64,000 nt of DNA from Streptomyces mobaraensis NBRC 13819 = DSM 40847 (GCF_017916255.1 NZ_CP072827.1:3621501-3685500); one strand, 5' to 3'. Shown: positions 17,814-26,632, counted from the stretch's first letter. Notes: generated from the sequence alone by a model not told the origin. Program-made: numbers and translations.

Positions 17814-17918
17814 GAGACCGGCCACTGCCTGACGATCGCCCCACCGGTGTTCGGCGGCAGCCGGTACCAGGTACGGGTGACCACCTGCGACAGCGACGCC
17901 CCCCGGCAGCTCTGGAAG
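17814..17918 (+). pseudogene. Fragment resembling a ricin-type lectin repeat
   Basis: One plus-strand frame reads ETGHCLTIAPPVFGG..VRVTTCDSDAPRQLWK, which has the Cys spacing and QLW ending of a ricin B beta-trefoil repeat. It has no start and no more of a lectin around it, so it would be the 3' remnant of a deleted secreted protein gene, joined to the COG0523 fragment. The match is short, so the assignment is tentative. Confidence 0.4.
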
Positions 17919-18002
17919 GGCGGCGGGTCGCTTAGGGGGCGGAGCGCGAGTCGGCGCTCGTCGCACGCTCTTAGGAGGCCCCCGTCCTACGAGGTCCCCG
18001 TC

Positions 18003-18644
18003 CTACGAGGTCCGGCCGAGCAGGCCGCGTTCCATGGCGACGACCACGGCGCGCGTCCTGTCGTTCACGTCGAGCTTGGCGAAGAGGCGCAGCAGGTGGG
18101 TCTTCACCGTGGCCTCCGCGATGACCAGCCGGGCGCCGATCTCGGCGTTGGTGAGGCCGTCGGCGACCGCGGTCAGCACGTCCACCTCCCGTGCCGTCAG
18201 CGGGACTTCGGCGGGCTGGCGCATCCGGGCGACGAGTTTCGCGGCCACGCGCGGGGCGAGGACGGTCTCGCCGCGCGACGCCGAGTGGATCGCGTCGACG
18301 AGTTGGTCGCGGGTGGTGTCCTTGAGCAGGTAGCCGATGGCGCCGGCCTCCACGCCGCGTTCGATCTCGGCGTCGGTGTCGTACGTCGTCAGGATCAGGA
18401 CGCGCGTGCGCGGGTGCCGGGCGACGATCTCCGTGGTGGTGGCGACGCCGTCGAGGACGGGCATGCGCAGGTCGACCAGGGCGACGTCGGGCTCGTACCG
18501 GTCGACGAGTTCGAGCGCCCGGCGCCCGTCGGCGGCCTCGCCGATGATCTCGATGCTGGGTTCCGAGGCCAGCAGGGCGATGACACCGGCGCGCATGACC
18601 GCGTGGTCGTCCACCACGACGACGCGGAGCTTGCCGCTCGTCAT
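18003..18644 (-). CDS. NarL/LuxR-family response regulator (MMPL operon)
   Basis: This 213-aa regulator has a receiver domain (DDHAVMR acidic pair; phosphoacceptor Asp in VALVDLRMP, near residue 57; conserved Thr in LILTTYD; Lys in YLLKD) and a C-terminal LuxR helix-turn-helix (LTAREVDVLTAVADGLTNAE..IAEATVKTHLLRLFAKL). Its ATG overlaps the kinase stop by four bases (ATGA). It would be phosphorylated by that kinase and probably controls the MMPL operon; targets are not shown. A 16-bp tandem repeat (CCGTCCTACGAGGTCC) covers the stop codon and the bases after it. Confidence 0.93.
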   Translation of the reverse strand: MTSGKLRVVVVDDHAVMRAGVIALLASEPSIEIIGEAADGRRALELVDRYEPDVALVDLRMPVLDGVATTTEIVARHPRTRVLILTTYDTDAEIERGVEAGAIGYLLKDTTRDQLVDAIHSASRGETVLAPRVAAKLVARMRQPAEVPLTAREVDVLTAVADGLTNAEIGARLVIAEATVKTHLLRLFAKLDVNDRTRAVVVAMERGLLGRTS

Positions 18645-19939
18645 GCCGCCACCTCGCTCTCCGTGGGGTCCAAGGGGTCAGCGGGGTCAGCAGGGTCCGC
18701 GGGATCCATGGGAATCACCGCCAGAACGCGCGTCCCCTCCCCCACCGAGCTCGTCACGGTGAGCCGCCCGCCCAGCTCGGCGAGCCGCTTGCGCATCCCG
18801 TCCAGCCCGAACCCCCGCGACCGGCCGACCACGAAGCCGCACCCGTCGTCGGTGATCTCCAGCTCGACGCCGAACGGCTGCCGTGCGAGGACGACGCCCA
18901 CCGTGGAGGCCGCCGCGTGCTTGCGGACGTTGGCCAGCGACTCCTGCGTACAGCGCAGCAGCGCGATCCTGGTGGGCTGGTCGCACACGACGTCGGCCAG
19001 GTCGGCGTCGACCGTGAGCCCGGTGTCCTCGGTGAACCGGTCCAGGGTCCGGCGCAGTGTCCGGGCGACCGAGCCCGCGGCCACCTGGCTCTGCCGCGCG
19101 GAGCCGACCAAGACGCGGGCCTCGGCGAGGTTCTCGCGCGCCGTGCTCTCGATCGAACGCAGCTGTTGGGCGCTTCGCTCCGGGTCGGTGGCGAGGCCGG
19201 CCCGCGCGGCTTCGGCGAGGACGACGATCGAGGCGAACCCCTGCGCCAGCGTGTCGTGGATCTCCCGCGCCATGCGCTCCCGTTCCTCCGTGGCGCCCTG
19301 GCGCTGGTACGCCTCGGACAGTTTGAGCTGCGTCTCCTCCAACTGGGCGATGAGCCGGGCCCGTTCCCGGCTCTGTTCGACGACGGAGTGCACCCACAGG
19401 CCCATCAGGACGCTCGCGGCGACCACGACGAGCGTGGAGACGAGCGTTTCGCTGAGGAACTCGGCGCTCCAGCCCTGCCGCAGCCAACTCCCGGTCAGCG
19501 ACGACACGGTGGCGAGCCCGGTGAACACCACGGAGGTGCGCGGGGTCCTGCCGAAGAGCCAGAAGTGCGGCAGCGCGACGATGAACAGCGCCGCGTAGCC
19601 GCTGCGGAGATAGGAGAGGCCGCCGATGCCGAGGACGAGCGTCCACAGGTAGGTGTGCGGCCGGAGCACGGGGTTGTCCGGGAAGCGGTCGAGGACCGTG
19701 TAGCCGAGCACGATGCAGCCGAGCAGCGCCAGTACCCCGTACCGCGTCCCGCCGCCGCGGTCCGTCAGGACGAGTCCGACGGCCATCGCGCCGAACAGCA
19801 CCTGGCAGACGGCGTTCCACCGGGCGAGCGTCTCGACCCGGAACGGGTCGGCGGGTCGGCCGGGTGCCGGGCCGTGAGCGGAGACCTCACCGGCGCCGGC
19901 CCCCGCCTCGCGGCTGCCGATCCTCGACCACAGATTCAT
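18641..19939 (-). CDS. Sensor histidine kinase (HisKA_3/NarX type, MMPL operon)
   Basis: The 432-aa kinase has about five to six membrane helices in residues 45-200, a dimerisation/phosphoacceptor helix (EERERMAREIHDTLAQGFAS, His about 250) and an ATPase domain (ITDDGCGF, GFGLDGMRKRLAELGG). It has no large extracellular sensor, so it probably senses membrane or intramembrane signals. The C-terminus carries a DPADPADPADP repeat. The ATG at 19939 is 5 nt from the MMPL stop; longer frames upstream overlap MMPL. The gene order MMPL-kinase-regulator suggests the kinase monitors a state linked to the transporter. Confidence 0.9.
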   Translation of the reverse strand: MNLWSRIGSREAGAGAGEVSAHGPAPGRPADPFRVETLARWNAVCQVLFGAMAVGLVLTDRGGGTRYGVLALLGCIVLGYTVLDRFPDNPVLRPHTYLWTLVLGIGGLSYLRSGYAALFIVALPHFWLFGRTPRTSVVFTGLATVSSLTGSWLRQGWSAEFLSETLVSTLVVVAASVLMGLWVHSVVEQSRERARLIAQLEETQLKLSEAYQRQGATEERERMAREIHDTLAQGFASIVVLAEAARAGLATDPERSAQQLRSIESTARENLAEARVLVGSARQSQVAAGSVARTLRRTLDRFTEDTGLTVDADLADVVCDQPTRIALLRCTQESLANVRKHAAASTVGVVLARQPFGVELEITDDGCGFVVGRSRGFGLDGMRKRLAELGGRLTVTSSVGEGTRVLAVIPMDPADPADPADPLDPTESEVAA

Positions 19940-19944
19940 GGGGA

Positions 19945-22152
19945 TCAACGTACGTCGACCGGTACGTGACCCGGTACGCCGAACGGTACGCCGCCGTCCC
20001 GCGGCGGAGCCTCCTGCGCCCGCCGCATCCCGCGCGACGGCCACCAGCTCGCCTTGCCGAGCAGCAGCATGACCGACGGCAGGATCATGATCCGGACGAT
20101 GAAGGCGTCGAGCAGGACGGCCGCCGCCAGGACGAAGCCGATCTGCTTCATCTCGATCAGGTGCAGGAAGACGAAACTGGCGAAGACCGTCACCATGACC
20201 ACCGCGGCGCTGGTGACCACGCTCGCCGAGCTGCCGATGCCGTCGAGCACCGCCCTGCGGGTGGGCACTCCGCGCAGTGCGGCCTCCCTGATCCGGCTCA
20301 CCACGAACACCTGGTAGTCCATGGAGAGTCCGAAGAGGATCACGAACAGGAAGAGCGGCACCCGCGACCCGATCGTTCCGGTGGAGTGGAAGTCCAATAG
20401 CCCCTCGGCCCACTCGCCCTGGAACACCAGCACCAGCAGCCCCAGCGCCGAGGCGGCGGACAGCAGGTTGAGGACGACGCCGACGAGCGCGAGCACCACC
20501 GAGCGGAACGCCAGCAGCGTCATGGCGAAGGTGACGGCCAGCAGCGCCCCGATGACGAGCGGCAGCCGGTCCCTCTGGTGTGCCGGGTAGTCGGCGTACC
20601 GCGCGACGTCCCCGGTCACCCCCGTCTCGGCGCCCGGGATCCGGCCGACCGTCCCGGGCACGTAGGCGTCCCGGAGGTGGGCGAGGGACTCCCGTGCCTC
20701 GTCCGAGTTGCCCAGGTGCGGAACGGACAGGCTCAGCACGCTGATCCGGTGGTCGGCCGAGGTCCGCAGCCGGGGCTCACCGGTGAACAGCCGGTCGGCA
20801 CGCGCCCGTCGGCCCAGTTCCCGCAGCTGCTCCGCCACCTCGCCGGAACGGTCCGCCGCCGCGCGGACGACGACCTGGTGGGTGACCCGCAGCTCGGGGA
20901 ACGCCTCGTTCAGCCGGTCGTACGTGCGCATGGCGGGGATGGCGCGCGAGTGGGTGTCCTGGCTCATCTCGGTCAGCTTCAGCCCGGCCACCGGGGCGGC
21001 GAGGGCGAGCATGATCAGCGTGGAGACGCCCAGCGTGATCGCGGGATGCTCACTCGCGGGCCGCATCAGGGCGGTCCAGACCCGGCCGGTCCCGGACGTC
21101 CGCTCCTTTCGGGGCCTGCCCGCCCCGCGGGCCGCGCGGCGCTGGGCCCGCTGTCCGATCTTGACGAGCAGGGCGGGCAGCACGGTCAGCGAACTGGCCA
21201 CGGCGACCAGGACGACGAGGACGGTCCCGGTGGCCAGGGAGGAGAAGATGACGTCGGAGGCCAGGTACAGCGTCGCCGTGGAGGCGACGACCGCGAGCCC
21301 GGCGACGACGACCGCCCGGCCCGACGTCGCCGCGGCCAGCTCCACCAGCGCCTCGGGGCCGATCCGGCCGCCGGAACGCTCGCGTTCCTCCCGCTCCCGC
21401 TTGAGGTAGAAGAGGGTGTAGTCGACACCGACCGCGAGGCCGATGAGCAGGATGACGTTGTTGCCGACCCCCGCGTCGGGGGAGACGTGCGAGGCGATCA
21501 TCGACAGCCCCATCGCGGCGGCGATCGACGAGAGCGCCAGCAGCACGGGCACCAACGCCGTGATCAGCGAGCCGAAGGCGATCAGGAGTGTGATCAGGGT
21601 GACCGGCAGAGTGATCTTCTCGGAGAGCGCCAGGTCGCTGTCGCGCTGACCGTCGACGCCCTTGCCGACGGAGGGGTGCCCCGTCTCCTCCACCAGCAGC
21701 CGCGGATTGCCCTTCCGCACCGCCTCCGTCTGCTCCCGCAGCGGCCCGACGCGCTTCTGGGCGTCCAACTCCGAGCCCTTCATGGTCACTTCGACCACGA
21801 GCGCCCGGCCGTCCTTCGCGGTGCGCGGGGCGGCGACCGCCTCGACCTCGGGCAGCTTCGCCATCCGCGCCGCGACGTCCCGCGCGGCGGCGTCGGCCGC
21901 CGCCCGGTCCAGGGCGCCGGCCCCGGCCGATATCAACACCTGCTCGGTGGGTCTGCGTTCGAGGTGGCCTTCGGCCGCCATCGCCTCGGCACGGCCGGCC
22001 TCGCCGACCCGGTAGTCCTCCGTGGTCGCGCTGTCGGTCCCGACCGCGATGCCGACGCCCAGGCACAGCACCACGAACGCCAGCCATCCGGCGATCGCGC
22101 GCCAGGGGTGCAGAGCGCTCCACCGAGCGGCGCGCACAGGTAGCTCTTTCAT
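19945..22152 (-). CDS. MMPL-family (RND superfamily) transporter
   Basis: This 735-aa protein has the MMPL layout: one N-terminal helix (PWRAIAGWLAFVVLCLGVGI), a large outside loop, a first helix bundle with GLAVGVDYTLFYLKREREER, a second helix and loop, and a second bundle with FGLSMDYQVFVVSRIREA. The two GxxxDY motifs hold the Asp-Tyr pairs used for proton coupling. Such proteins export lipids, siderophores or antibiotics; the substrate is unknown. The ATG at 22152 (MKELPVRAARWS) is chosen; the longer frame covers upstream repeats. It heads an operon with a kinase and regulator. Confidence 0.93.
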   Translation of the reverse strand: MKELPVRAARWSALHPWRAIAGWLAFVVLCLGVGIAVGTDSATTEDYRVGEAGRAEAMAAEGHLERRPTEQVLISAGAGALDRAAADAAARDVAARMAKLPEVEAVAAPRTAKDGRALVVEVTMKGSELDAQKRVGPLREQTEAVRKGNPRLLVEETGHPSVGKGVDGQRDSDLALSEKITLPVTLITLLIAFGSLITALVPVLLALSSIAAAMGLSMIASHVSPDAGVGNNVILLIGLAVGVDYTLFYLKREREERERSGGRIGPEALVELAAATSGRAVVVAGLAVVASTATLYLASDVIFSSLATGTVLVVLVAVASSLTVLPALLVKIGQRAQRRAARGAGRPRKERTSGTGRVWTALMRPASEHPAITLGVSTLIMLALAAPVAGLKLTEMSQDTHSRAIPAMRTYDRLNEAFPELRVTHQVVVRAAADRSGEVAEQLRELGRRARADRLFTGEPRLRTSADHRISVLSLSVPHLGNSDEARESLAHLRDAYVPGTVGRIPGAETGVTGDVARYADYPAHQRDRLPLVIGALLAVTFAMTLLAFRSVVLALVGVVLNLLSAASALGLLVLVFQGEWAEGLLDFHSTGTIGSRVPLFLFVILFGLSMDYQVFVVSRIREAALRGVPTRRAVLDGIGSSASVVTSAAVVMVTVFASFVFLHLIEMKQIGFVLAAAVLLDAFIVRIMILPSVMLLLGKASWWPSRGMRRAQEAPPRDGGVPFGVPGHVPVDVR

Positions 22153-22210
22153 GGGAAAAGCCTGGTCGAGGGGGGTCGGCCGGCGACAGCACCGCCCGGT
22201 TGTACTTCCC

Positions 22211-22228
22211 GTCCACCGGTCGGTGGAC
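22211..22228. promoter_or_regulatory. 18-bp inverted repeat upstream of MMPL operon
   Basis: GTCCACCG-GT-CGGTGGAC lies 59 bp before the MMPL start codon, next to a separate terminator hairpin. Its place and symmetry suit a regulator-binding site for the MMPL operon, possibly for the operon's own response regulator. This is inference. Confidence 0.45.
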
Positions 22229-22258
22229 CCGGGTGGTGGGGATGTCCCCACCACCGGG
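22228..22258 (-). terminator. Terminator after the SenR-like regulator
   Basis: An 11-bp stem TGGTGGGGA/TCCCCACCA extended by GG/CC, with a bulge and further CCC/GGG pairs, lies just after the stop codon of the regulator at 22276. Confidence 0.7.
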
Positions 22259-22275
22259 CCGGAGGGCCCGGCCCC

Positions 22276-22914
22276 TCAGGGCAGCAGCCGCTGCTCCTTG
22301 GCGACCGCGACGGCACCGGCCCTGGTGTCGACACCGAGCTTGTCGTAGATGCGTCCGAGGTGGGTCTTCACGGTGGCCTGGCTGATGAACAGCGTCCGCG
22401 CGATGTCGCGGTTGCCCAGGCCCTCGGCGAGACGGCCGAGGATGTCCAGCTCACGGGGGGTCAGCGTCGGCCGGCCGACGCCGCGCATACGGTCCAGGAC
22501 GCGCCCGGCGACGGGCGGGGAGAGGGCGGTACGCCCCTGGGCGGCGGCGCGGATCGCCGCGAACAGTTCCTCGGGGCGTTCCGCCTTGAGCAGATAGCCG
22601 GTGGCGCCCGCGGCGATGGCCCGGGTGATGTCGGCGTCGGTGTCGTAGGTGGTCAGGACGAGGACGTGGACGCCGGTCGGGGCGATCCGGCGGGTGGCCT
22701 CCACGCCGTCCACGCCGGGGCCGAGTTGGAGGTCCATCAGGACGACGTCGGGGCGGAGCCGCGCGGCCGTGGCCACGGCTTCCTCGCCGCTGCCGGTCTC
22801 GCCGACGACCTCGATGTCGGGTTCGCTGCCGAGCAGGGCGAGCAGCCCGGCGCGGACGACCGCGTGGTCGTCGCAGAGCAGGATGCGCACGGGGGCTCTG
22901 GTGATTCCGGTCAT
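22276..22914 (-). CDS. NarL/LuxR-family response regulator, SenR-like
   Basis: This 212-aa regulator has a receiver domain (phosphoacceptor in VVLMDLQLGPGVDG, TTYD, YLLKAE) and a LuxR helix-turn-helix (LTPRELDILGRLAEGLGNRDIARTLF). Its start overlaps the kinase stop by four bases. The kinase, this regulator and the divergent HbpS-like gene reproduce the hbpS-senS-senR locus of S. reticuli/S. coelicolor, where SenR controls redox and haem-related genes. The SenR assignment rests on this context rather than on an alignment. Confidence 0.85.
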   Translation of the reverse strand: MTGITRAPVRILLCDDHAVVRAGLLALLGSEPDIEVVGETGSGEEAVATAARLRPDVVLMDLQLGPGVDGVEATRRIAPTGVHVLVLTTYDTDADITRAIAAGATGYLLKAERPEELFAAIRAAAQGRTALSPPVAGRVLDRMRGVGRPTLTPRELDILGRLAEGLGNRDIARTLFISQATVKTHLGRIYDKLGVDTRAGAVAVAKEQRLLP

Positions 22915-24395
22915 GACAGGGGTTCCAGGGGTACGGCGACGGACAGGACGGTGCCCTCGCCCGGCGCCGACTCGACGGTCAGGGTCCCGCCCAGCCGCCG
23001 GGCCCGGACGTGCATCGCGGGCAGGCCGTGGCCCCGCTCCCCCGGGGCGGACGCGGCCGCGGCACGGGCGTCGAAACCCCGGCCGTCGTCGGCGACGTCG
23101 AGCAGCACCTGGTCGTCGAGGCAGGTCAGGGTGAGGGTGACCGTCGTCGCGCCGGCGTGCTCACGGACGTTCGCCAGCGCGCCCTGCGCGATGCGCAGCA
23201 GCGCCGACCCGACGGCCTCGGGCAGCGGCCGGTTCTCCGGCAGGGCGCCCTCGACGTGGCAGCGGACGGCGAGCCCGCCGGGTTCCTCCGTCGCCCGCGC
23301 CGCCAGCGCGCGCAGCGCCTCCTCCAGGCTGCCGTCGGCGAGGTCGGCGGGCGCGAGGTCCTGTACGAAACGGCGGGCCTCGGCCAGGTTCCGTCCGGCG
23401 ATCGACGCGGCGGCGCGCACATGCCGGTGGGCGGCCGACGGGTCGGCGTCCCACACCCGCTCGGCGGCCTGCAGCAGCATCTGCTGGCTGGACAGGCCCT
23501 GGGCCAGCGTGTCGTGGATCTCCATCGACAACCGCTGCCGCTCCGCCAGAGTGCCCTCCCGGCGCTCGGTCGCGGCGAGTTCGCGCCGGGTGCGGATCAG
23601 GACGTCGATCAACCGCCGCTGGCTCTCCGCCTGGTGCCGCATCCGTACGAACACCGCCGCCCCGATCGCCGCCACCGCGGGCGGGGCGAGGACGAGGTTG
23701 GGGTCGAAGCCGCCCGTGGACAGCTTGAGCTGTGCGACGACCACGAACGCGGTGAGCATCGCCACCAGGGCGAGTGCCGCCCTCGGTGGCAACGTACGCA
23801 GCCCGGTGAAGAACAGCGGCACCGCACACCACGCAAAGCTCGGCGCCAGCACCACCAGCACCATCCACACCACCACCACGGCACCGAGCCAGACGAACCG
23901 GGGCGGCACGGGCCGGGTGAGCCGCTCCTGCCCCGGAACCCGGCCCAGCACCTGCAGCAGTGCGAGACCGGCGCTCAGCGCGATGATCCACGGCGTGCGC
24001 GGTTCGCCCGGATGACGGATCAGGAAGCGGGCCAGGGACGCGCCGAGCAGCAGGAAGAACGCGGCGTGCAGGACGAACGCGAGCCACCGCTCGCCGGCGA
24101 CCGACGGCCCCTGGTCGTCGGCCGGGGACGCGACGGGGCCCAAAGAGCCGTACGGATCGGGGCGGCGGGGGTCGAGGGCGCGGAGGCCGAGATCGCGGAG
24201 GTCAGGATCGCGCGGATCGCGATCGCGCGGATCGCGATCGCGCGGATCGCGATCGCGCGGCCCGAGGCCGCGCGGTCCGACATCACGCCCATCGGGATCA
24301 AGCGCATCAGGATCACGCGCATCGAAATCGCGGGAATCGGACGCCCGCCGCGCCGGCACACCAGGCGTGGCCGCTGGTCCCGTTCCCCGCCGCAT
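22911..24395 (-). CDS. Sensor histidine kinase, SenS-like, with RDRDP repeats
   Basis: The product (about 494 aa) has a charged N-terminal tail, five to six membrane helices (about residues 110-250), a phosphoacceptor helix (AERQRLSMEIHDTLAQGLSS) and an ATPase domain (DVADDGRGFD, GLPAMHVRARRLGG). ATG 24395 is preferred because AGGAG lies 4 nt before it; a GTG at 24461 is an alternative. Near residues 20-75 the tail is rich in Arg-Asp-Pro repeats encoded by a 15-bp tandem repeat. In the known system, SenS is held inactive by extracellular HbpS and autophosphorylates under oxidative stress. The divergent HbpS-like gene at 24695 supports the same role. Confidence 0.85.
   Translation of the reverse strand: MRRGTGPAATPGVPARRASDSRDFDARDPDALDPDGRDVGPRGLGPRDRDPRDRDPRDRDPRDPDLRDLGLRALDPRRPDPYGSLGPVASPADDQGPSVAGERWLAFVLHAAFFLLLGASLARFLIRHPGEPRTPWIIALSAGLALLQVLGRVPGQERLTRPVPPRFVWLGAVVVVWMVLVVLAPSFAWCAVPLFFTGLRTLPPRAALALVAMLTAFVVVAQLKLSTGGFDPNLVLAPPAVAAIGAAVFVRMRHQAESQRRLIDVLIRTRRELAATERREGTLAERQRLSMEIHDTLAQGLSSQQMLLQAAERVWDADPSAAHRHVRAAASIAGRNLAEARRFVQDLAPADLADGSLEEALRALAARATEEPGGLAVRCHVEGALPENRPLPEAVGSALLRIAQGALANVREHAGATTVTLTLTCLDDQVLLDVADDGRGFDARAAAASAPGERGHGLPAMHVRARRLGGTLTVESAPGEGTVLSVAVPLEPLS
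24206..24260. repeat. 15-bp tandem repeat inside the SenS-like gene
   Basis: The unit GATCGCGCGGATCGC is repeated 3.67 times without a mismatch. In the gene it encodes the run of Arg-Asp-Arg-Asp-Pro. Because the unit is a multiple of three, copy number can change without shifting the frame. Confidence 0.9.
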
Positions 24396-24694
24396 CCCTC
24401 TCCTCGCGTCCTCGCGTCGCGCCCTCGCGCCGTATGTACCGCTCGCTCCCGCATGCACCACTCACCCCGTGCGCACAGCTCACCCCGTGCGCACCGCCCG
24501 CCCACCTCACGTCCGCCGGCTCACCCGCCACCCCCGCCTCGTCCGCCACCTCATCCGCGCGCACGCGCCCATCCTCGCCGCGCTCACCCGTCCCCGCATC
24601 AACCGTTCGGCCGACCCCGGCCTCGGCCGTCCCGCACGGACGGGCAGCCCGCCGGCCGACGCGCGGACGGCGGCCCCGGCCGGAGGATCGGGGC

Positions 24695-25213
24695 ATGACC
24701 AAGGCCAAGAAGATCCTCACCACCGCCTCCGCCGTCGTCACCGCCGGGGTCGTCGGCGCCGTCGCCGCGAACGCCGCCACTCCCGCCGCCGAGGCCCCGG
24801 ACGCCTCCCTGCGTTCCACCCGGCATGTGACGATCGCCGCGGCCACCAAGGCGGCCCAGGCCGCCCTCGATGCCGCCGCCAAGGCGGGCCAGGCGGTCTC
24901 CGTCGCCGTCGTGGACCGCGACGGGAACACCATCGTCACCCTCCGCGGCGACGGCGCGGGCCCGCAGTCCTACGCCGGCGCGGAGCGGAAGGCGTTCACC
25001 GCCGTCTCCTGGAACGCACCGACCTCGGCTCTCATGGAGCGCCTCGCCAAGACCCCCAACCTCAAGGACATCCCCGGCACCCTCTTCCTGCCGGGCGGCG
25101 CGCCCGTCCGGTCGAAGGGCGCGCCGGTCGCCGCCATCGGAGTGGCCGGGGCGCCCAGTGGCGACCTCGACGAGAAGTTCGCCCGGGCCGGCGTCGCGGC
25201 GCTGGGCGGCTGA
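24695..25213 (+). CDS. hbpS: HbpS-like secreted haem-binding protein (GlcG/HbpS family)
   Basis: This 172-aa protein has a signal peptide (MTKAKKILTTASAVVTAGVV..AANAATPAAEA) and a GlcG/HbpS domain with SVAVVDRDGNTIVTLRGDGA, SYAGAERKAFTAVSWNAPTS, DIPGTLFLPGG and IGVAGAPSGDLDEKFARAG. HbpS binds and degrades haem outside the cell and tunes the SenS kinase. It is divergent from the SenS-like kinase (300-bp gap between starts), as in the known locus. GGAGG lies at 24682-24686. Sites for a shared regulator in the gap were not identified. Confidence 0.88.
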   Translation: MTKAKKILTTASAVVTAGVVGAVAANAATPAAEAPDASLRSTRHVTIAAATKAAQAALDAAAKAGQAVSVAVVDRDGNTIVTLRGDGAGPQSYAGAERKAFTAVSWNAPTSALMERLAKTPNLKDIPGTLFLPGGAPVRSKGAPVAAIGVAGAPSGDLDEKFARAGVAALGG

Positions 25214-25402
25214 CCGGGAATCCGCTCGCAAGCACCGGTGAAAACGAGGCGGGACCGACGGATTCGCGAACGCCACATGTCCGTTCGGTAGCGGTCCGGC
25301 CACCAAGAAATGCCGAGGCACACCCTCGGATAAACGTACGGCGCACCGGAAAACGGAATCATCCGCCGACGCCCGCCGTGCCCGAAAACTCCGGGAAACA
25401 GC

Positions 25403-25446
25403 GAAACGCCGGGCCCCGCATCCTGGGATGCGGGGCCCGGCGTTTC
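25403..25446 (-). terminator. Terminator of the cold-shock gene
   Basis: Arms 25403-25423 and 25426-25446 are perfectly complementary over 21 bp with a very short turn (about CTGG). It follows the cspA stop codon on the minus strand. The rest of 25214-25402 has no supported feature. Confidence 0.88.
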
Positions 25447-25458
25447 GAGCGTTCGCGA

Positions 25459-25662
25459 TCAGGCGGGAACGATGTTCTCCGCCTGGGGGCCCTTCTGGCC
25501 CTGGGTCACGTCGAAGGAGACCTTCTGACCCTCCTGGAGCTCACGGAAGCCCTGGGTGGCGATGTTCGAGTAGTGGGCGAACACGTCGGCGCCGCCGCCG
25601 TCCTGCTCGATGAAGCCGAAGCCCTTTTCCGCGTTGAACCACTTGACGATACCGGTGGCCAT
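25459..25662 (-). CDS. cspA: Cold-shock-domain protein
   Basis: This 67-aa single cold-shock domain ([20 protein letters not shown]) has both RNA-binding motifs, KGFGFI and DVFAHYSNI (the RNP-2 position usually reads VFVHYSAI). It binds single-stranded RNA/DNA as an RNA chaperone. The start follows GAGGGAGAA. The long upstream gap (25663-26238) to the divergent MerR-like gene suggests a long 5' leader, as usual for csp genes. Confidence 0.96.
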   Translation of the reverse strand: MATGIVKWFNAEKGFGFIEQDGGGADVFAHYSNIATQGFRELQEGQKVSFDVTQGQKGPQAENIVPA

Positions 25663-25855
25663 GATTTTTCTCCCTCAGGGAATGCTCTGGACCCGCACTG
25701 CGCGAGCCTCGCGTCGCCGCGATGATTTCCCCGTACGGAGAGACCCGGTCACGCCGAGCGCCCGCCCCGGCCGGAGAGCCGAAAGGAAAGGGGCGCGTCT
25801 GGGTTTTCGGGAACCACAACTGCAACTGACATCGACGGTAGCACGGCACACCCCA

Positions 25856-25885
25856 CCGTGCGGAGGGAATTTTCCCCTCGCACGG
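25856..25885. other. Hairpin in the cspA/MerR divergent region
   Basis: CCGTGC-G-GAGGG...CCCTC-GCACGG forms a stem of 6 plus 5 bp with one bulge, in an A/T-richer patch with AAAAAAA and TTTTC nearby. It lies about 190 bp before the cspA start and may be part of the promoter or leader of cspA. The remaining bases of 25663-26238 show no gene. Confidence 0.45.
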
Positions 25886-26238
25886 AAGGGCGGGAAAAAA
25901 AGCGTGGGCCGCGCTTTTCGGGATTCTGCAGCGGCGGAACAAGAAATACGCACCGCGTGAAACGGCATCCGGCGCCCTCCCCGCACACCCACCGGCACCG
26001 CCGTGTCCCTGCGGTCGCCCGGCCGGGACGCCGAAAGCTATCGTGGCGGTGACAGACATGCCGCCCGGCCCCTCCGTTCGATAGGGTCCGCGCGTGGCGC
26101 GACGCCGTCCGGCAGGGCTCCCCGCCGAACGTGCGACGACCGCCCGGCACCGTTCACCGGGCCGCGGCGACGACCCACCCGTGGGGCCCGGGCACGCACA
26201 GGCCCGACGCCCCTCCGACGCCCCGACGAAGGGTGTGC

Positions 26239-26577
26239 ATGGCTCCGGAGGCCCGTCCGAACGCCGCCGACAACCTCGACGACGACGATTACCCCGCCTA
26301 CACGATGGGGCGCGCCGCGGAGATGCTCGGCACCACCCCCGCGTTCCTCCGCGCTCTCGGCGAGGCGCGGCTCATCGCCCCGCTGCGGTCGGGCGGCGGC
26401 CACCGCCGCTACTCGCGCCGGCAACTGCGCGTCGCCGCCCGCGCCCGCGAACTCGTCGACCAGGGGACGCCGATCGAGGCGGCCTGCCGCATCATCACCC
26501 TGGAGGACCGCCTGGAAGAGGCCCTCCGCCAGAACGAGGAACTCCGGCGGGGCGGACACCCCCCGGATCCGAGCTGA
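26239..26577 (+). CDS. MerR-like helix-turn-helix protein
   Basis: This 112-aa protein has an acidic N-terminus (NLDDDDYPAYTMG) and a MerR-type winged helix (GRAAEMLGTTPAFLRALGEARLIAPLRSGGGHRRYSRRQL), followed by a short C-terminal helix (LEDRLEEALRQNEELRR) that could form a coiled-coil dimer. It has no ligand domain. ATG 26239 is used because the conserved part starts there; its upstream GC-rich frame is probably not translated. Similar genes are often next to cold-shock genes in Streptomyces; a role in the cspA response is possible but not shown. Confidence 0.8.
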   Translation: MAPEARPNAADNLDDDDYPAYTMGRAAEMLGTTPAFLRALGEARLIAPLRSGGGHRRYSRRQLRVAARARELVDQGTPIEAACRIITLEDRLEEALRQNEELRRGGHPPDPS

Positions 26578-26604
26578 CGCGAGGGGCCCCTGTCCCGCCC
26601 CCGT

Positions 26605-26632
26605 GCCCGGCCGCGCCGATCGACGGCCGGGC
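26605..26632. terminator. Convergent terminator
   Basis: GCCCGGCCG and CGGCCGGGC pair over 9 bp around a 10-nt loop, between the converging MerR-like and DUF4232 genes. Confidence 0.6.

Noticed and set aside
24206..24260. GCGATCGC copies read as a HIP1-like genomic signal
   Set aside because: They arise from one local 15-bp tandem repeat in a coding region and are not spread through the window.
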